Assembly: GCF_011682065.1 (NCBI RefSeq) | Contig: NZ_VUYU01000013.1 | Span: 118,095-182,094 of the forward strand | Direction: 5' to 3' | Source: Massilia rubra | GTDB taxonomy: Bacteria; Pseudomonadota; Gammaproteobacteria; Burkholderiales; Burkholderiaceae_D | DNA length: 64,000 bases | Shown: positions 1 to 9,156 of the stretch, piece by piece | Numbering within the stretch: the first letter of the stretch is position 1 | How the letters are laid out: each line of letters begins with the position of its first letter | The notes under the pieces: model-generated | Told to the model about the DNA's origin: nothing | Seen by the model: the letters and a program-made list of their open reading frames with translations, nothing else | Databases searched by the model: none | Position numbers and translations under genes: made by a program

Positions 1-771
1 GGCTGCAATGTCGGACGTCGCGACGCGGGTCCATTTGCCTTCGCGGCCTGCCCACACGCTTCCATTCAATTCCGTGATATAGACTTGCCCGTCGCCGGCG
101 CAGCAGACGGTGTACAGCGGCGCCTTGGTCGGCAAGCGACAGTCATGCCAGGTTTTTCCATCGAATCGCCAGGCATCGCCATCGCCGCCGACGGCGTACA
201 TGTCGTCCGGCGAAAAGGCGCTCATGTCGCGGAATCCCATGCTCATGAAGTAGCTCGACCTGGTTTCGATATCGGGCGGCATGGGGACGCCTTTGCCTTC
301 GCTTCCCAGCTCGATCCATTGTTCGACGCCGATGCGGCGATAAATCTTGCGGTAGCTCCCCAGGGCAAACACCTGGCCGGCGGCGCGCACCATTTTCCTG
401 ACAACGCCGACGCCGTTTTGATGCGTGCGCATATCGATGACTTCATCGATCGCTCTTTCCGTGTTGTTGCGCTGGGCGCTACCAGAATAGACATTGCTTC
501 TGGTGTCGACAGCGACATATTCGGCAGGGCTGGTGCCGCGAACAACGGTGCAAAAATTGAAATCTCCCACTTCAACCATGGGCAGCGAACCGACCGTTAT
601 CGGCTTGTCGTACATGACGCTGAGAAGCCGGGTACGCGGCAAGAGATCCCGGTTTTCCTTTTCTTCGATCAGGACCAGGAAAAATCCATGCTCGCGAAAA
701 ATGGCGCAGTCGTGGATTGTGTAGCCGCGCAGGTATTTGTTCCAGGTCGACTCGTTGAAAATGGAATTCAT
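1..771 (-). CDS. propeller-like hypothetical protein (C-terminus cut by window edge)
   Basis: The minus-strand frame is open from an ATG at 769-771 to the left edge, giving 257 codons without a stop. The visible protein starts MNSIFNESTWNKYLRGYT. Its last third has short repeated units of the kind seen in beta-propellers (MYAVGGDGDAWRFDGKTW, then VYITELNGSVWAGREGKW): glycine/aspartate turns followed by an aromatic strand. No signal peptide or membrane segment is visible. It lies 49 bases downstream of the exonuclease on the same strand and may share its transcript. I do not recognise a function; propeller proteins of this style are often found near rhs/type VI loci, which is only context. The frame is also open upstream of the ATG, so the true start could be slightly earlier. 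Confidence 0.6.
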   Translation of the reverse strand, partial: MNSIFNESTWNKYLRGYTIHDCAIFREHGFFLVLIEEKENRDLLPRTRLLSVMYDKPITVGSLPMVEVGDFNFCTVVRGTSPAEYVAVDTRSNVYSGSAQRNNTERAIDEVIDMRTHQNGVGVVRKMVRAAGQVFALGSYRKIYRRIGVEQWIELGSEGKGVPMPPDIETRSSYFMSMGFRDMSAFSPDDMYAVGGDGDAWRFDGKTWHDCRLPTKAPLYTVCCAGDGQVYITELNGSVWAGREGKWTRVATSDIAA

Positions 772-820
772 TGTGTTGTAGATGCCGTAGTCAGGGAAAT
801 GCGTCGTTTGGGCAGGCGCG

Positions 821-1354
821 TCAAAAGAACAGGTAAGGCGCCAGATTGGCCATATTGCGCGCGTCGTCGATCCCGCGGTGCGGTTGCCCTTCAAACTCAA
901 GTCCGACTTTGGCCAGCGCCTGTTCGAGTCCGCACGGCTTTCGCATGCTCATATTGTCGGCGAAGCGCTTCTTGATGTTGATGTGTTCATCGCCGAACGG
1001 ATAGCGAACGTCATGGTACGCACAGTCTTGTCGCAACTGATGCTTGTCGTAGTCGCCCCAGCTGCAAAAAACCGCATCATCGAATGAGGCTATCCAGGTG
1101 GAGAAACGCTCCATGACGGCGCCAAAGGCGTCGGCGCTGTCCACTTCTTGCTGCGGGATGTTTGTCAGCTGCTTGCAAAAGGCGGTCAGCTGCGTGTGCC
1201 GGACTGGTTTGACGAATGACTGGAACTCGCCGAGCGTGAACGGGCCATTGCCGTGCAAAGCGACCGCACCAATCTCGATGATCTCCATTTCATCCCGCGC
1301 AATCTGTTCGGTGTTGCAGCAGGTTGCCTCGAAATCGACAATGATGTAAGTCAT
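821..1354 (-). CDS. DEDDh 3'-5' exonuclease (ERI-1/KapD-like)
   Basis: A 177-residue protein. The first exonuclease motif lies right at the N-terminus (YIIVDFEAT, with D and E as metal ligands). A middle Asp motif follows (WGDYDKHQL), and the C-terminal DEDDh signature is HRGIDDARN. The order and spacing fit a stand-alone RNase T/ERI-1-type exonuclease that trims 3' ends of RNA or DNA with two metal ions. The frame extends 41 codons further upstream, but that extension is low-complexity. The ATG at 1352-1354 places the first catalytic Asp at residue 8, as is usual in this family. The substrate cannot be read from sequence. Confidence 0.85.
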   Translation of the reverse strand: MTYIIVDFEATCCNTEQIARDEMEIIEIGAVALHGNGPFTLGEFQSFVKPVRHTQLTAFCKQLTNIPQQEVDSADAFGAVMERFSTWIASFDDAVFCSWGDYDKHQLRQDCAYHDVRYPFGDEHINIKKRFADNMSMRKPCGLEQALAKVGLEFEGQPHRGIDDARNMANLAPYLFF

Positions 1355-2030
1355 GATGGTTCCAGGTTGTGCCGTGCGCGCGTGTCGTCGGCTTGGCCGG
1401 CTAGCGTGCACCAGCGGGTGTTGAGCATGTGAGCGAGCCAGAAGAGCGGGGCACGTCATGGCACCACCAGAATACAAATCGGCACCAGTAGCACCGAGAA
1501 AAACAGGCGGTTTCCCTCCCGGCGGTCAACGGCATGCCGGGCAGCGCGGTAAAGACGGCGGGGACTGTATTCGGCAGCTTGCCTCGCCTGAGGAGAGCAA
1601 GGATAGCGCTGTAGCATAATTCACAGATAACAACATTGACGCTTGGTAAACTTCCAGTTGTTATGTATAATACAATTATAGCAACATGTTGGCGAGGCGG
1701 ACGACATCGCTAAAACCCAGGCTATCGGCTTTTGCGCGGTCGATCTGGTGCGCACGATACCTCCTCGGGTAGGGCAAGAAATCTGGTACATCTGTGCAGT
1801 TTTCCTCGTGCAAGAGTGATCACAGTCCAGAGCGATGAGCCAGCATCGCTCAGCTGCACAAGATGGCCGCCGCGATGCAGCATCGTACGTGCTTGGATCT
1901 CTTGCCATCATCTTCCTCGACAACATCACGTTGACCTGCGCAGCCAGTGAAAAAGTCGTCACGTCGCTGCGCAGTCAAGTTCCATCGCGGGTTTAGCCCC
2001 CCACCTATTCTACCAACGATAAACACAGCA
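1355..2030. other. 676-base intergenic region, no supported gene
   Basis: No start-to-stop frame here looks like a protein. An AT-rich island around 1640-1680 holds a good plus-strand promoter. A 45-codon stretch after it (from 1682) is open but has no start codon and may be a decayed fragment. Only shadows of neighbouring frames are otherwise seen. Confidence 0.5.
1644..1672 (+). promoter_or_regulatory. sigma-70-type promoter candidate
   Basis: TTGGTA at 1644-1649 and a perfect TATAAT at 1667-1672 are separated by 17 bases. It points toward the DcrB/RHS genes, about 360 bases upstream of the first start codon, so it could drive that operon with a long leader. Confidence 0.55.
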
Positions 2031-2507
2031 ATGAGCCAATACAATATCGACGAAGCCAGCTTCGAGCTGCATCCCAGCTTGAAAGACCGCACGGTCAATC
2101 AATTCATCATCAATGACTCCGGTCCGAGCGATTTCTCTTTCGTTATCTCGCGCGCCGAGGCCTTCACCGAAACGACCGTCGATGCTTTCGCCGATACGCT
2201 TGCCAACGAGATGCGCAAGGCATTGCCAAAGTTCGAACTGCTCAACAAGCGCGCGCTCGTCGTCGACGGCTCGGCGGCGATGGAATTGTACTTTTCCTGG
2301 CGCAACGGCGATACCGAAATGCATCAGCGCCAGGTCGCTGTCTTTGTCCAGGCCGCCAGCGCTGACCGTAGCAAGGCATTGCTGCTGACCGGCACCAGTT
2401 ATGGCGCCTTCAAGGACGAGTGGAATCTGGCGTTCGAGACCATGCTCGGCAGCATGCGCCTGCACGCGCCAGTGCCAGCTGTGGCCCAGCCGGCGCAGGA
2501 GTCCTGA
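2031..2507 (+). CDS. DcrB-like (DUF1795) RHS-associated protein
   Basis: A 158-residue soluble protein starting MSQYNIDEASFELHPSL. The pattern of an N-terminal beta strand ('D.ASFELHPSLKDRTVNQF'), a central 'SRAEA' segment and a C-terminal 'FETMLGSMRL' helix fits the DcrB/DUF1795 family. These proteins are encoded immediately before PAAR-RHS effectors and act as adaptor/chaperones that load the effector on the type VI spike (EagR-type role, established for the family). The stop codon is directly followed by the TTG start of the RHS gene, so the two are surely co-translated. The frame is open 28 codons upstream, but the ATG at 2031 fits the family start. Confidence 0.85.
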   Translation: MSQYNIDEASFELHPSLKDRTVNQFIINDSGPSDFSFVISRAEAFTETTVDAFADTLANEMRKALPKFELLNKRALVVDGSAAMELYFSWRNGDTEMHQRQVAVFVQAASADRSKALLLTGTSYGAFKDEWNLAFETMLGSMRLHAPVPAVAQPAQES

Positions 2508-5500
2508 TTGGGCGCGGCGGCCGGACGTATCGACGATCCCATTGCCCATAGCCATGCCATGGCCGGTCTGGTGGTCGGTTTGGCGCTGGGCGCGGTCGCG
2601 GGCGTGGTGGCGGCCGCGCTGGTTGGTGTCGCCGTCATCGCCACCGGCGGCCTGGCCCTGGTCGCCGTCGCTGGGGTGGTGGCGGCAGCGGCCGGTGGCG
2701 CTGGTGTCGGGGAAGTGATCGGTTCGATGGACATAACGAGCCAGATATTCGGCGCCAACGTGACCGGGCTGGTCAAGACCGGCTCGCCGAACGTGTTTGC
2801 GAACGGCAAGGCGGTGGCACGTGCCCAGGTCGATGTCGCCGCCTGCTCCAGCCACGCCCCCACGCCCCAGCTTGTGGCGGAAGGCTCGTCCACGGTGTTC
2901 GTCAACGGCAAGCCCTTTGCCCGCGTGGGCGACATGATTCTGTGCAGCGCAAAGATACAGTCCGGCTCGCCCAATGTCTTCGTGGGCGGCCCGACGGACA
3001 CCACGATGGCAGAACTGATCACGCCCGAGGTCTCGGACGAGGTGCATATGGCACTGCTGGTCGCAGGCGTGGGCGCCGGCTTGTTGGTGGCCGGCCCGGT
3101 GGTCGTGGGCGTCGCACTGGTGGGCGGCTACGTGGGCGGTGCGGTCGGCGCTTGGGCCGGTGGCGTGCTGTTCGGCAAAGGTTCGGACGGCCAGAAGGCG
3201 ATGATGCTGCTTGGCGCCTGGCGCGGGGGCGCGTGGGGCGCCAAGTTAGGGACTGGCGTTGGCAACAGGGTCATTGCCGATCCGAAGACACCGGCCACTG
3301 CCTTTATTAAAGAAGGCTTGCCCGGCATGAAGAAATTCAACGCCGCCAAGGAACGGCCGGACGAGACCATCTGCAAGTGCGGCGATCCGATCGACGTCGT
3401 CACGGGCAATGTCATCCTGGAACAGCCCGATATTGCCTTGCCGGGCGCATTGCCGATCGTTCTGCGCCGCCTGCACAACTCGGGCAATCCGAGTGGCACG
3501 GTATTCGGCAAAGCCTGGGCCAGCACCTGGGGCCAATGGATCGAAGTCGTCGGCGAGGCGGAGCTGGTGTTCCATGCCGAGGACGGCGCATCGATGCGTT
3601 TCGACATGCCGGAGCCGGGCGCGAGCGTCACCCATTGCGTCTATCAAGCTTACAGCGTGACCCGGCGTGACGACCACTTCTTGCTCGAGCAGCGGCACCA
3701 GCCTACTTTGCGTTTTGATCAGCGCAACGCGAGCCACTGGCATCTGTCGGCCATTACTGACCGCAACGCCAACCAGATTGGGCTGGTCTACGACGGCGCG
3801 GTGCTGACCGAGGTGCGCCACAGCGGTGGCACGCGGCTCAAGGTCGATGCCAGCGAGCACGCCATCAGCCGCATCAGTTTGCTGGAAGCGAACGGCGCAC
3901 TGACCACACTGGTCAGCTACACTTACCATGATGATGGCGAGCTGTCAGCTATCGTCAACAGCAGCGGCTTGCCGCTTACCTACACCTATGACGATGCCCA
4001 TCGCCTGACGCGTTGGCAAGATCGTAATGGCGTGTGGATTGGCTACCGTTACGATGCCAAGGGGCGTTGCGAGCAGACCAGCGGCGGTCGAGGCGGCCAC
4101 ATGACCGGCGGCTTCGTCTACGACGACGAGCGCAAGGTCAACACGTACACCGATTCACTGGGTCACCCGACCGAATTCCACTACAACGACGCACTCCAGG
4201 TCATCAAGCAAGTCGATGCCCGCGGCGGAGTCAGCCAGTTCGACTACGACGCGCACTACAACCTGGTCACTGCGCTCACGCCGGGCGAGGCGGTTCTGCG
4301 CTGGGCATACGATGCGCGTGGCAATATGGTCGGGCACATCGATGCGTTGAGCAAAGAAACGGTGGTGAACTACAACCAGCTCGACTTTCCGGTCGCCGTG
4401 ACCTCGCCGGATGGCAAGCGCGTTGAGCGCGTGTACGATGAACGCGGCAACCTGGTCCAGGTCGGAGAGAGCGGCGCGTGGACGCGCTTCGAGCATGACG
4501 CGCACGGTAATGTGCTGCGCGTCATCAATCCAGCCGGTGCCACGGCCGCCTTCGCGCACGATCAGCGCGGTTTGCTGACCAGTGCCACCGATTGGCTGGG
4601 CAACCCGACCCGGCTCACGCGCGACGCCTTTGGCCGCGTTACCGCGCGCACCGACCCGCATCAAAATACCAGCCACTATGTTTACAACGTCGAAGGGAAG
4701 GCGCTGGAGATCGCTTTGCCGGACGGTGCGCGTCACCTCGCCAAGTACGATCCCGAAGGCAATTGCATCGTCCGTACCGATGCGCTGGGCAATGTGACAC
4801 GCCATGCTTATGGCGCCTTCGACAGGCTGACACAGACCACCGAGGCCAACGGCGCCGTCACGCGCTACGAGTACGATACCGAGCTGCGCCTGGTTGCCGT
4901 TATCAACCCGACCGGCGAGCGCTGGAGCTATGCGAGAAACGCTACCGGCGATGTGATTGCGGAAACCGATTTTGCCGGTCGCAAGGTCGAATACGACGTC
5001 GATGCCGACGGTCTGGTTATCGGGAAACGCACGCCTTCGGGCCAGCACACGCGTTACCGGCGCAACCACGCCGGCCAGTTGCTTGAGCAGATCGCCAGCG
5101 AGGGTAGCACCCACTATACTTACGATGCGCTGGGTCGCTTGAGCAGTGCCGTCAACGCCGACAGCGACATCCGCTTCGAGCGCGATGACCAGGGCCGCGT
5201 TGTCAGGGAAACCCAGAACGGCCGCAGCATCACCAGCGATTACGACCTGATGGGCCGGCGCACCGAGCGCGCCAGTTCCTGCGGGCATAGCAGCGTTTGG
5301 GAATTCGACGCCAACAGCCTGCCGATTGAGTTGACGCTGCCGGATGCGCAGACGTTCAGTTTCCTTCATGACAGCAGCGGGCGCGAAACGGGTCGTCAAT
5401 TGCCGGGTGGCGTCCGTATCGACCAGCAATATGATCAGCTCAATCGTCTGACCCGTCAGTGGACTGGCATCGGGGCGGACAAAGGCGGTCAGGCGCGCAC

Positions 5501-6848
5501 GCTGCAGGAACGCGCGGTCAATTACGACGGCAACGGCAACCCGCGCAAGCTGGGCGAGCGCAGCGCCGGCGTCATCGATATCGGTTACGACAAGGTTGGC
5601 CGGGTTACGCAAGCGAGCCGCGACAAGGGCGGCGAGCAGTATGCCTATGATCTGGCGGGCAATCTGATCGACGCCATCAAGCAAAAGGCGCTGCTCGGCA
5701 GCGACGAGAGCAATGCCGATGCGAGGGGGCAACGTGTTCATCGGCGCGGCAGGCTCATGCAAGCTGGCAAGGTCAAGTATGAGTACGATCTTGAAGGCCG
5801 CGTGATTACCCGCATGGAAGGCAAGCGCTGGGGCCGGCAACAGCATTGGCATTATGTCTGGAACAGTGAGAACCGCCTCAAGCGCGTGATCACGCCCGAT
5901 GGCGATGCCTGGGAATACACGTACGATGCCTTGGGCCGCAGGCTGAGCAAAAAGCAGGTTCCGAGCGATGGCACTGCGCGCTTTACGGAAGTCGATTACC
6001 TGTGGGATGGTCACACGGTCGCGGAAGAGCGGCGCTTTGGCAGGAAGCCCGATGGCAATGGCGGATCGGAGCTCATCGAGGAGATTTGCGCCACCTGGGA
6101 CTACGAGCCCGACAGCTTTAGGCCACTCGCCAAAACAGAGACGATCCGGCGCAAGGGCAAGGAAACCAGCCAGACGTATGCGGTGGTGCTGGACCATATC
6201 GGAACGCCAAAGGAGTTGATCGATGCCGACGGCGGTATTGCGTGGCAAGCGAAAAGCAATTTGTGGGGCGAGGTCGAGGAAACGATGGTCAGCAAGACCG
6301 ACTGCCCGATCCGCTTCCAAGGGCAGTATTACGATGACGAATCGAAGCTGGCCTACAACTGGCATCGCTATTATGATGCGAGTACCGGGCGGTATCTGAC
6401 GCCGGATCCGTTGGGCTTGGAGGGTGGGCCCAATCCGTATGCCTATGTCGATAATCCGTTGAGTTCCACTGATCCGCTAGGGTTGATGGATGAATGTAAG
6501 CCGGCAAATTCAGGCGCCAAATCTGCAGATGGGCAAGATGAGGGACCGCTGCTTCCTGACAAGTACTGGATTGATAAGCGACCGCTCACGCAGGTAACGC
6601 CGGGTATAAGGAAAATAGATTTAACGAAGGCAAGTTCCGCTGGGGGAGAGTATCATCAAACTATTCATTACGATAAGTATGGAAGGGAGATTGCTCGCAC
6701 TGACAGGACAAGTCACGGATACAATAACCCGAATGATCCCCATTATCACCCTAATCCGCACCATCATCGGGTTCATCCGGTTACAAGAGAGCAACTAAAA
6801 GACCCTGCAAGCGGTAAACGACTTTGGCCGGGTGTATTTGATGATTAA
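2508..6848 (+). CDS. PAAR-domain RHS polymorphic toxin
   Basis: 1446 residues. Start is TTG at 2508, chosen because an AGGAG at 2497-2501 sits six bases before it and the stop of the DcrB-like gene ends at 2507. Order: an N-terminal 'DPIAHS' segment with two hydrophobic hairpins (about residues 16-70); a PAAR region (about 73-163, 'GSPNVFANGK', 'VFVNGKPFARVGD', 'GSPNVFVGG'); a second hydrophobic block (about 182-224); the 'CKCGDPIDVVTGNV' entry to the RHS shell; many YD repeats; and the core terminator 'DPLGLEGGPNPYAYVDNP...DPLGL' ending near residue 1326. The last about 120 residues are the toxin tip, encoded in visibly more AT-rich DNA. The tip contains a His-rich segment (YHQTIHYDKYGRE, then HYHPNPHHH) that suggests a metal-dependent nuclease, but I cannot assign its class. 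Probably a type VI effector that puts the tip into rival cells. Confidence 0.92.
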   Translation: MGAAAGRIDDPIAHSHAMAGLVVGLALGAVAGVVAAALVGVAVIATGGLALVAVAGVVAAAAGGAGVGEVIGSMDITSQIFGANVTGLVKTGSPNVFANGKAVARAQVDVAACSSHAPTPQLVAEGSSTVFVNGKPFARVGDMILCSAKIQSGSPNVFVGGPTDTTMAELITPEVSDEVHMALLVAGVGAGLLVAGPVVVGVALVGGYVGGAVGAWAGGVLFGKGSDGQKAMMLLGAWRGGAWGAKLGTGVGNRVIADPKTPATAFIKEGLPGMKKFNAAKERPDETICKCGDPIDVVTGNVILEQPDIALPGALPIVLRRLHNSGNPSGTVFGKAWASTWGQWIEVVGEAELVFHAEDGASMRFDMPEPGASVTHCVYQAYSVTRRDDHFLLEQRHQPTLRFDQRNASHWHLSAITDRNANQIGLVYDGAVLTEVRHSGGTRLKVDASEHAISRISLLEANGALTTLVSYTYHDDGELSAIVNSSGLPLTYTYDDAHRLTRWQDRNGVWIGYRYDAKGRCEQTSGGRGGHMTGGFVYDDERKVNTYTDSLGHPTEFHYNDALQVIKQVDARGGVSQFDYDAHYNLVTALTPGEAVLRWAYDARGNMVGHIDALSKETVVNYNQLDFPVAVTSPDGKRVERVYDERGNLVQVGESGAWTRFEHDAHGNVLRVINPAGATAAFAHDQRGLLTSATDWLGNPTRLTRDAFGRVTARTDPHQNTSHYVYNVEGKALEIALPDGARHLAKYDPEGNCIVRTDALGNVTRHAYGAFDRLTQTTEANGAVTRYEYDTELRLVAVINPTGERWSYARNATGDVIAETDFAGRKVEYDVDADGLVIGKRTPSGQHTRYRRNHAGQLLEQIASEGSTHYTYDALGRLSSAVNADSDIRFERDDQGRVVRETQNGRSITSDYDLMGRRTERASSCGHSSVWEFDANSLPIELTLPDAQTFSFLHDSSGRETGRQLPGGVRIDQQYDQLNRLTRQWTGIGADKGGQARTLQERAVNYDGNGNPRKLGERSAGVIDIGYDKVGRVTQASRDKGGEQYAYDLAGNLIDAIKQKALLGSDESNADARGQRVHRRGRLMQAGKVKYEYDLEGRVITRMEGKRWGRQQHWHYVWNSENRLKRVITPDGDAWEYTYDALGRRLSKKQVPSDGTARFTEVDYLWDGHTVAEERRFGRKPDGNGGSELIEEICATWDYEPDSFRPLAKTETIRRKGKETSQTYAVVLDHIGTPKELIDADGGIAWQAKSNLWGEVEETMVSKTDCPIRFQGQYYDDESKLAYNWHRYYDASTGRYLTPDPLGLEGGPNPYAYVDNPLSSTDPLGLMDECKPANSGAKSADGQDEGPLLPDKYWIDKRPLTQVTPGIRKIDLTKASSAGGEYHQTIHYDKYGREIARTDRTSHGYNNPNDPHYHPNPHHHRVHPVTREQLKDPASGKRLWPGVFDD

Positions 6849-6861
6849 ATTAGGGAAAAAC

Positions 6862-7314
6862 ATGGACTCAATCACCATTGCGCTTTTCGCAATTATTCAA
6901 GCAAAGTATGTTAATGTGGATTTCTTAAATAGCTGGGCTATTAGGATGCGGTGTAAATTACCCGAACATACCGATTGGCTGGGTCAACTGGAGGTTTGCC
7001 AGAACCTTGAGTGTGCTGAAGGCGTGCTCAGAGAAGAAGTGATAAATTCTGGGATTGATGTAAGTAAAACTTTGCCAAAACTATTTGTGGGCTTCCTATA
7101 TTTGCGACTGAAGAAAAAAGAGTTGACCTTGCAGGAGTTTGAAAGTGAGCTGATCGATATTGCCGATGCTTACGATATAGCGGGACTGGAAATTGAGCGC
7201 ATCAAAGTCGCACTTCCTGAATTGGAAGCGAATTTTGAATTTCAGAAACTACTCGACGAGATGGCGTGCCAGAGTTTAGACCACTTACGCCAGGTTGAAG
7301 CGTTAGCGATTTAG
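6862..7314 (+). CDS. probable immunity protein for the RHS toxin
   Basis: A 150-residue, mostly helical, acidic soluble protein beginning MDSITIALFAIIQAKYVNVDF. It starts 13 bases after the RHS stop with an AGGGA (6852-6856) five bases before the ATG; a longer frame starting at 6832 overlaps the RHS end but lacks a binding site. It is AT-rich like the toxin tip and lies directly behind it, the standard place for the cognate immunity gene. There is no signal peptide, so it would act in the cytoplasm, which fits a nuclease-type toxin. The family is not recognised; the assignment rests on position, size and composition. Confidence 0.75.
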   Translation: MDSITIALFAIIQAKYVNVDFLNSWAIRMRCKLPEHTDWLGQLEVCQNLECAEGVLREEVINSGIDVSKTLPKLFVGFLYLRLKKKELTLQEFESELIDIADAYDIAGLEIERIKVALPELEANFEFQKLLDEMACQSLDHLRQVEALAI

Positions 7315-7460
7315 TTTTCAGTGCGTCGTGGTGGCTTGGGCTAATTAATGTAGCCGCCGTTACGGAGCCTTGATCGAAAGCGTTGGACGATGTTTTATAG
7401 AATTAGGTTCAGCGGCGCATGCTAAGGAGGTGCTGCCTTAGTCGATTTCTAAGAAATTCG

Positions 7461-7555
7461 GAGACGAGTTTTCCGGCGCGACTTAACGGCTTCGGCTTTT
7501 AGAACGAATTCATGCCAACACACACGTTACCGGCGCAATCACGCGGGACAGTCAA
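7461..7555 (+). pseudogene. decayed rhs fragment
   Basis: 7514-7552 matches 5041-5079 of the intact rhs gene at 34 of 39 bases, gap-free (the part encoding QHTRYRRNHAGQ). The bases before it (from 7461) resemble the segment just upstream in the intact gene (the ETDFAGRK coding part) but with indels and stops. No open frame remains. It is a leftover RHS shell piece of the kind produced when rhs tips are exchanged. Confidence 0.65.
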
Positions 7556-7607
7556 TCATCACGCTTATATCGCGTCACAAATCATCAATTGAATTGGGGG
7601 ATTGATT

Positions 7608-7997
7608 GTGGCTAAGTTTTCGTTAATCAGAGGGTGGTTGGAATGTTCTTTTGAGGATATTCCTCAAATAAGAGTAGCGATAGATGAGCATTGGAAATAT
7701 TATGAGCCTTACGCTCTGACGGAAAAGCAGGCGGAATTATATAAAAACGGCTGGATTTTCCCTTCCGCTCCGATCAACTGGATCAGTCTCGTATTTTACG
7801 GCGGCAATGTGAACGAACGAGCCACTCAGTTCTTGAAGGAGTGTCTCGAAAAAATATCACGCATGGAGTTGGAGGTCTGCGGGACATTTTTTGTTGATGA
7901 CGAAGAAAGTGAAGATTTGCGTGTATGGACGTTAAGTGAGGGAGTATTTCATGACGTTAAGCGAGATCTTTCTGTAAAGCCGAAATTCATTGGGTAA
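7608..7997 (+). CDS. hypothetical small protein, possible orphan immunity protein
   Basis: A 129-residue acidic soluble protein starting (GTG at 7608) MAKFSLIRGWLECSFEDIPQIR; a GGGGGA at 7596-7601 six bases upstream supports this start over the TTG at 7602. It is rich in aromatic residues and ends in an acidic stretch (DDEESEDLRVW). It is AT-rich against the surrounding genome and sits right behind the rhs fragment, so it may be the immunity gene of a lost RHS tip. I do not recognise the family. Confidence 0.6.
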   Translation: MAKFSLIRGWLECSFEDIPQIRVAIDEHWKYYEPYALTEKQAELYKNGWIFPSAPINWISLVFYGGNVNERATQFLKECLEKISRMELEVCGTFFVDDEESEDLRVWTLSEGVFHDVKRDLSVKPKFIG

Positions 7998-8308
7998 GTG
8001 ATGATATTCAGTTATCTATTAAATAAGTTATTGGTCGTTGATGGCAGGGCTTGCTTTGTGGATTGAACGGGCGCGGTCGGATTCTTGAGTCTGGCGATAC
8101 CGACGGTGAAAGGTAGAGCCGAGTGGCCTTGCGACATGAATCGCGCGGCGCTATTTTTTTGATTCCGATTTCTATCCGCAGCACGAAGCACGGTAGCTTC
8201 CGTGAGTATGCACTTGGATTGGCGAGGTGCAGTAAAGAAATAGTGCGTGGGTCATCGGGGCATCTGAACAGACTGCTGCTATGCTCTATGAGTGGTATGC
8301 GCAAGTAG
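7998..8308. other. 311-base gap, no supported gene
   Basis: Frames on both strands are short and carry no recognisable motif. Its composition is intermediate between the AT-rich small gene on its left and the gene on its right. It may be further debris of the rhs region, but I found no match to the intact rhs gene. Confidence 0.4.
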
Positions 8309-8725
8309 TTAGTACTCAATCGAGCAACAATCGAGGACGCCCTCGCGACATTTCGGACAAGCCTGGCCGTGCGCAAAATCGAGAACCATCGTTCCCTCGC
8401 GCTTGCAATGCGTGCAAATAATGTGGTCGGTAGAATAGTCCACTCCCCGCTCTCCCGCACTTTCAGCAATCAGGAATTCGACGGTCGGTTCCAGGCGATA
8501 CGTGATGCGTGGTGGTTTCTTTTTATGAAACACATGAACCTCCCGTATGAGCTGATGCACAACGATGAGTTCGTCAACACGCGGGCCCCACCGATTGTCT
8601 GTTGGCAGCGCGAACGCTGTCACGCAAGCATGACAGAGCATCTCGCTATAACCCTCATGATGGGAGTGACCGCTGTAAAAGTCGAAATCGCACGCCCTGC
8701 ATGTGCAGTGCTGACCCCAACTCAT
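8309..8725 (-). CDS. zinc-ribbon hypothetical protein
   Basis: A 138-residue protein with four CxxC pairs: CRAC (with a preceding CTC) and CHAC in the N-terminal third, CTHC and CPKC near the C-terminus, enough to bind two zinc ions as paired ribbons. The N-terminus also has a histidine cluster (HSHHEGY). The ATG at 8723-8725 overlaps the stop of the upstream membrane-protein gene (ATGA), so the two are translationally coupled. The frame continues 43 codons further upstream only inside the neighbouring gene. Function unknown; nucleic-acid or protein binding is plausible for such ribbons. Confidence 0.7.
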   Translation of the reverse strand: MSWGQHCTCRACDFDFYSGHSHHEGYSEMLCHACVTAFALPTDNRWGPRVDELIVVHQLIREVHVFHKKKPPRITYRLEPTVEFLIAESAGERGVDYSTDHIICTHCKREGTMVLDFAHGQACPKCREGVLDCCSIEY

Positions 8726-9156
8726 GCGTCGGTTACCGTGTCTGTCACATTGGTCTCTGTTGCCGCCCGCCCTTGCCGGCGCCGATTGAGCGAATGCGCG
8801 ACCCACAGGAGCAGGGCAGGCCAGAGCGACACCCCGATGCACCACAGCAGACATGGAACCAGGCCCATCGTCATGTCACTTAAGCGCGGCATCCCCGCGA
8901 CGACGGCAAGGCCCAGCGCACTGGCAAGGAAAAAAATTGCCGAGAACAGCCAGCGGTTGCCCTTTCCTGCCACGGCAAGCATGATGCCGGGAGAAATAGC
9001 CGACCCCACCACCAAAAAGATCCCCCCGCCCAGCTTTACGAGCATAAAGTAAGCCGTGACCAGCATGAACACCATCAAACCGACATGGAAATACCAGGGA
9101 AGGTACTTCGGGTGTTGCGCCAGTGAAGGTGACGTGCTTTCGGCGTGCGTGTTCAT
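8722..9156 (-). CDS. small integral membrane protein
   Basis: 144 residues with a hydrophilic N-terminus (MNTHAESTSPSLAQ) followed by about four hydrophobic segments: YFHVGLMVFMLVTAYFMLV, a glycine-rich second segment, LFSAIFFLASALGLAVV, and LVPCLLWCIGVSLWPALLLWV, then a basic cytoplasmic tail. The ATG at 9154-9156 has a GAAAGAAG upstream. Its stop overlaps the start of the zinc-ribbon gene, forming a two-gene unit. Family not recognised. Confidence 0.7.
   Translation of the reverse strand: MNTHAESTSPSLAQHPKYLPWYFHVGLMVFMLVTAYFMLVKLGGGIFLVVGSAISPGIMLAVAGKGNRWLFSAIFFLASALGLAVVAGMPRLSDMTMGLVPCLLWCIGVSLWPALLLWVAHSLNRRRQGRAATETNVTDTVTDA

Noticed and set aside
85..975. A 296-codon plus-strand frame at the left edge
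   Set aside because: It crosses the boundary of two minus-strand genes with better protein character and has no recognisable motif.
1621..1962. Small minus-strand frame of 113 codons upstream of the DcrB-like gene
   Set aside because: Cys/Arg/Ser-rich, no ribosome site, ends inside the AT-rich promoter island.
4155..6365. A 736-codon minus-strand frame opposite the RHS gene
   Set aside because: Shadow frame; the plus strand carries YD repeats and the RHS core end.
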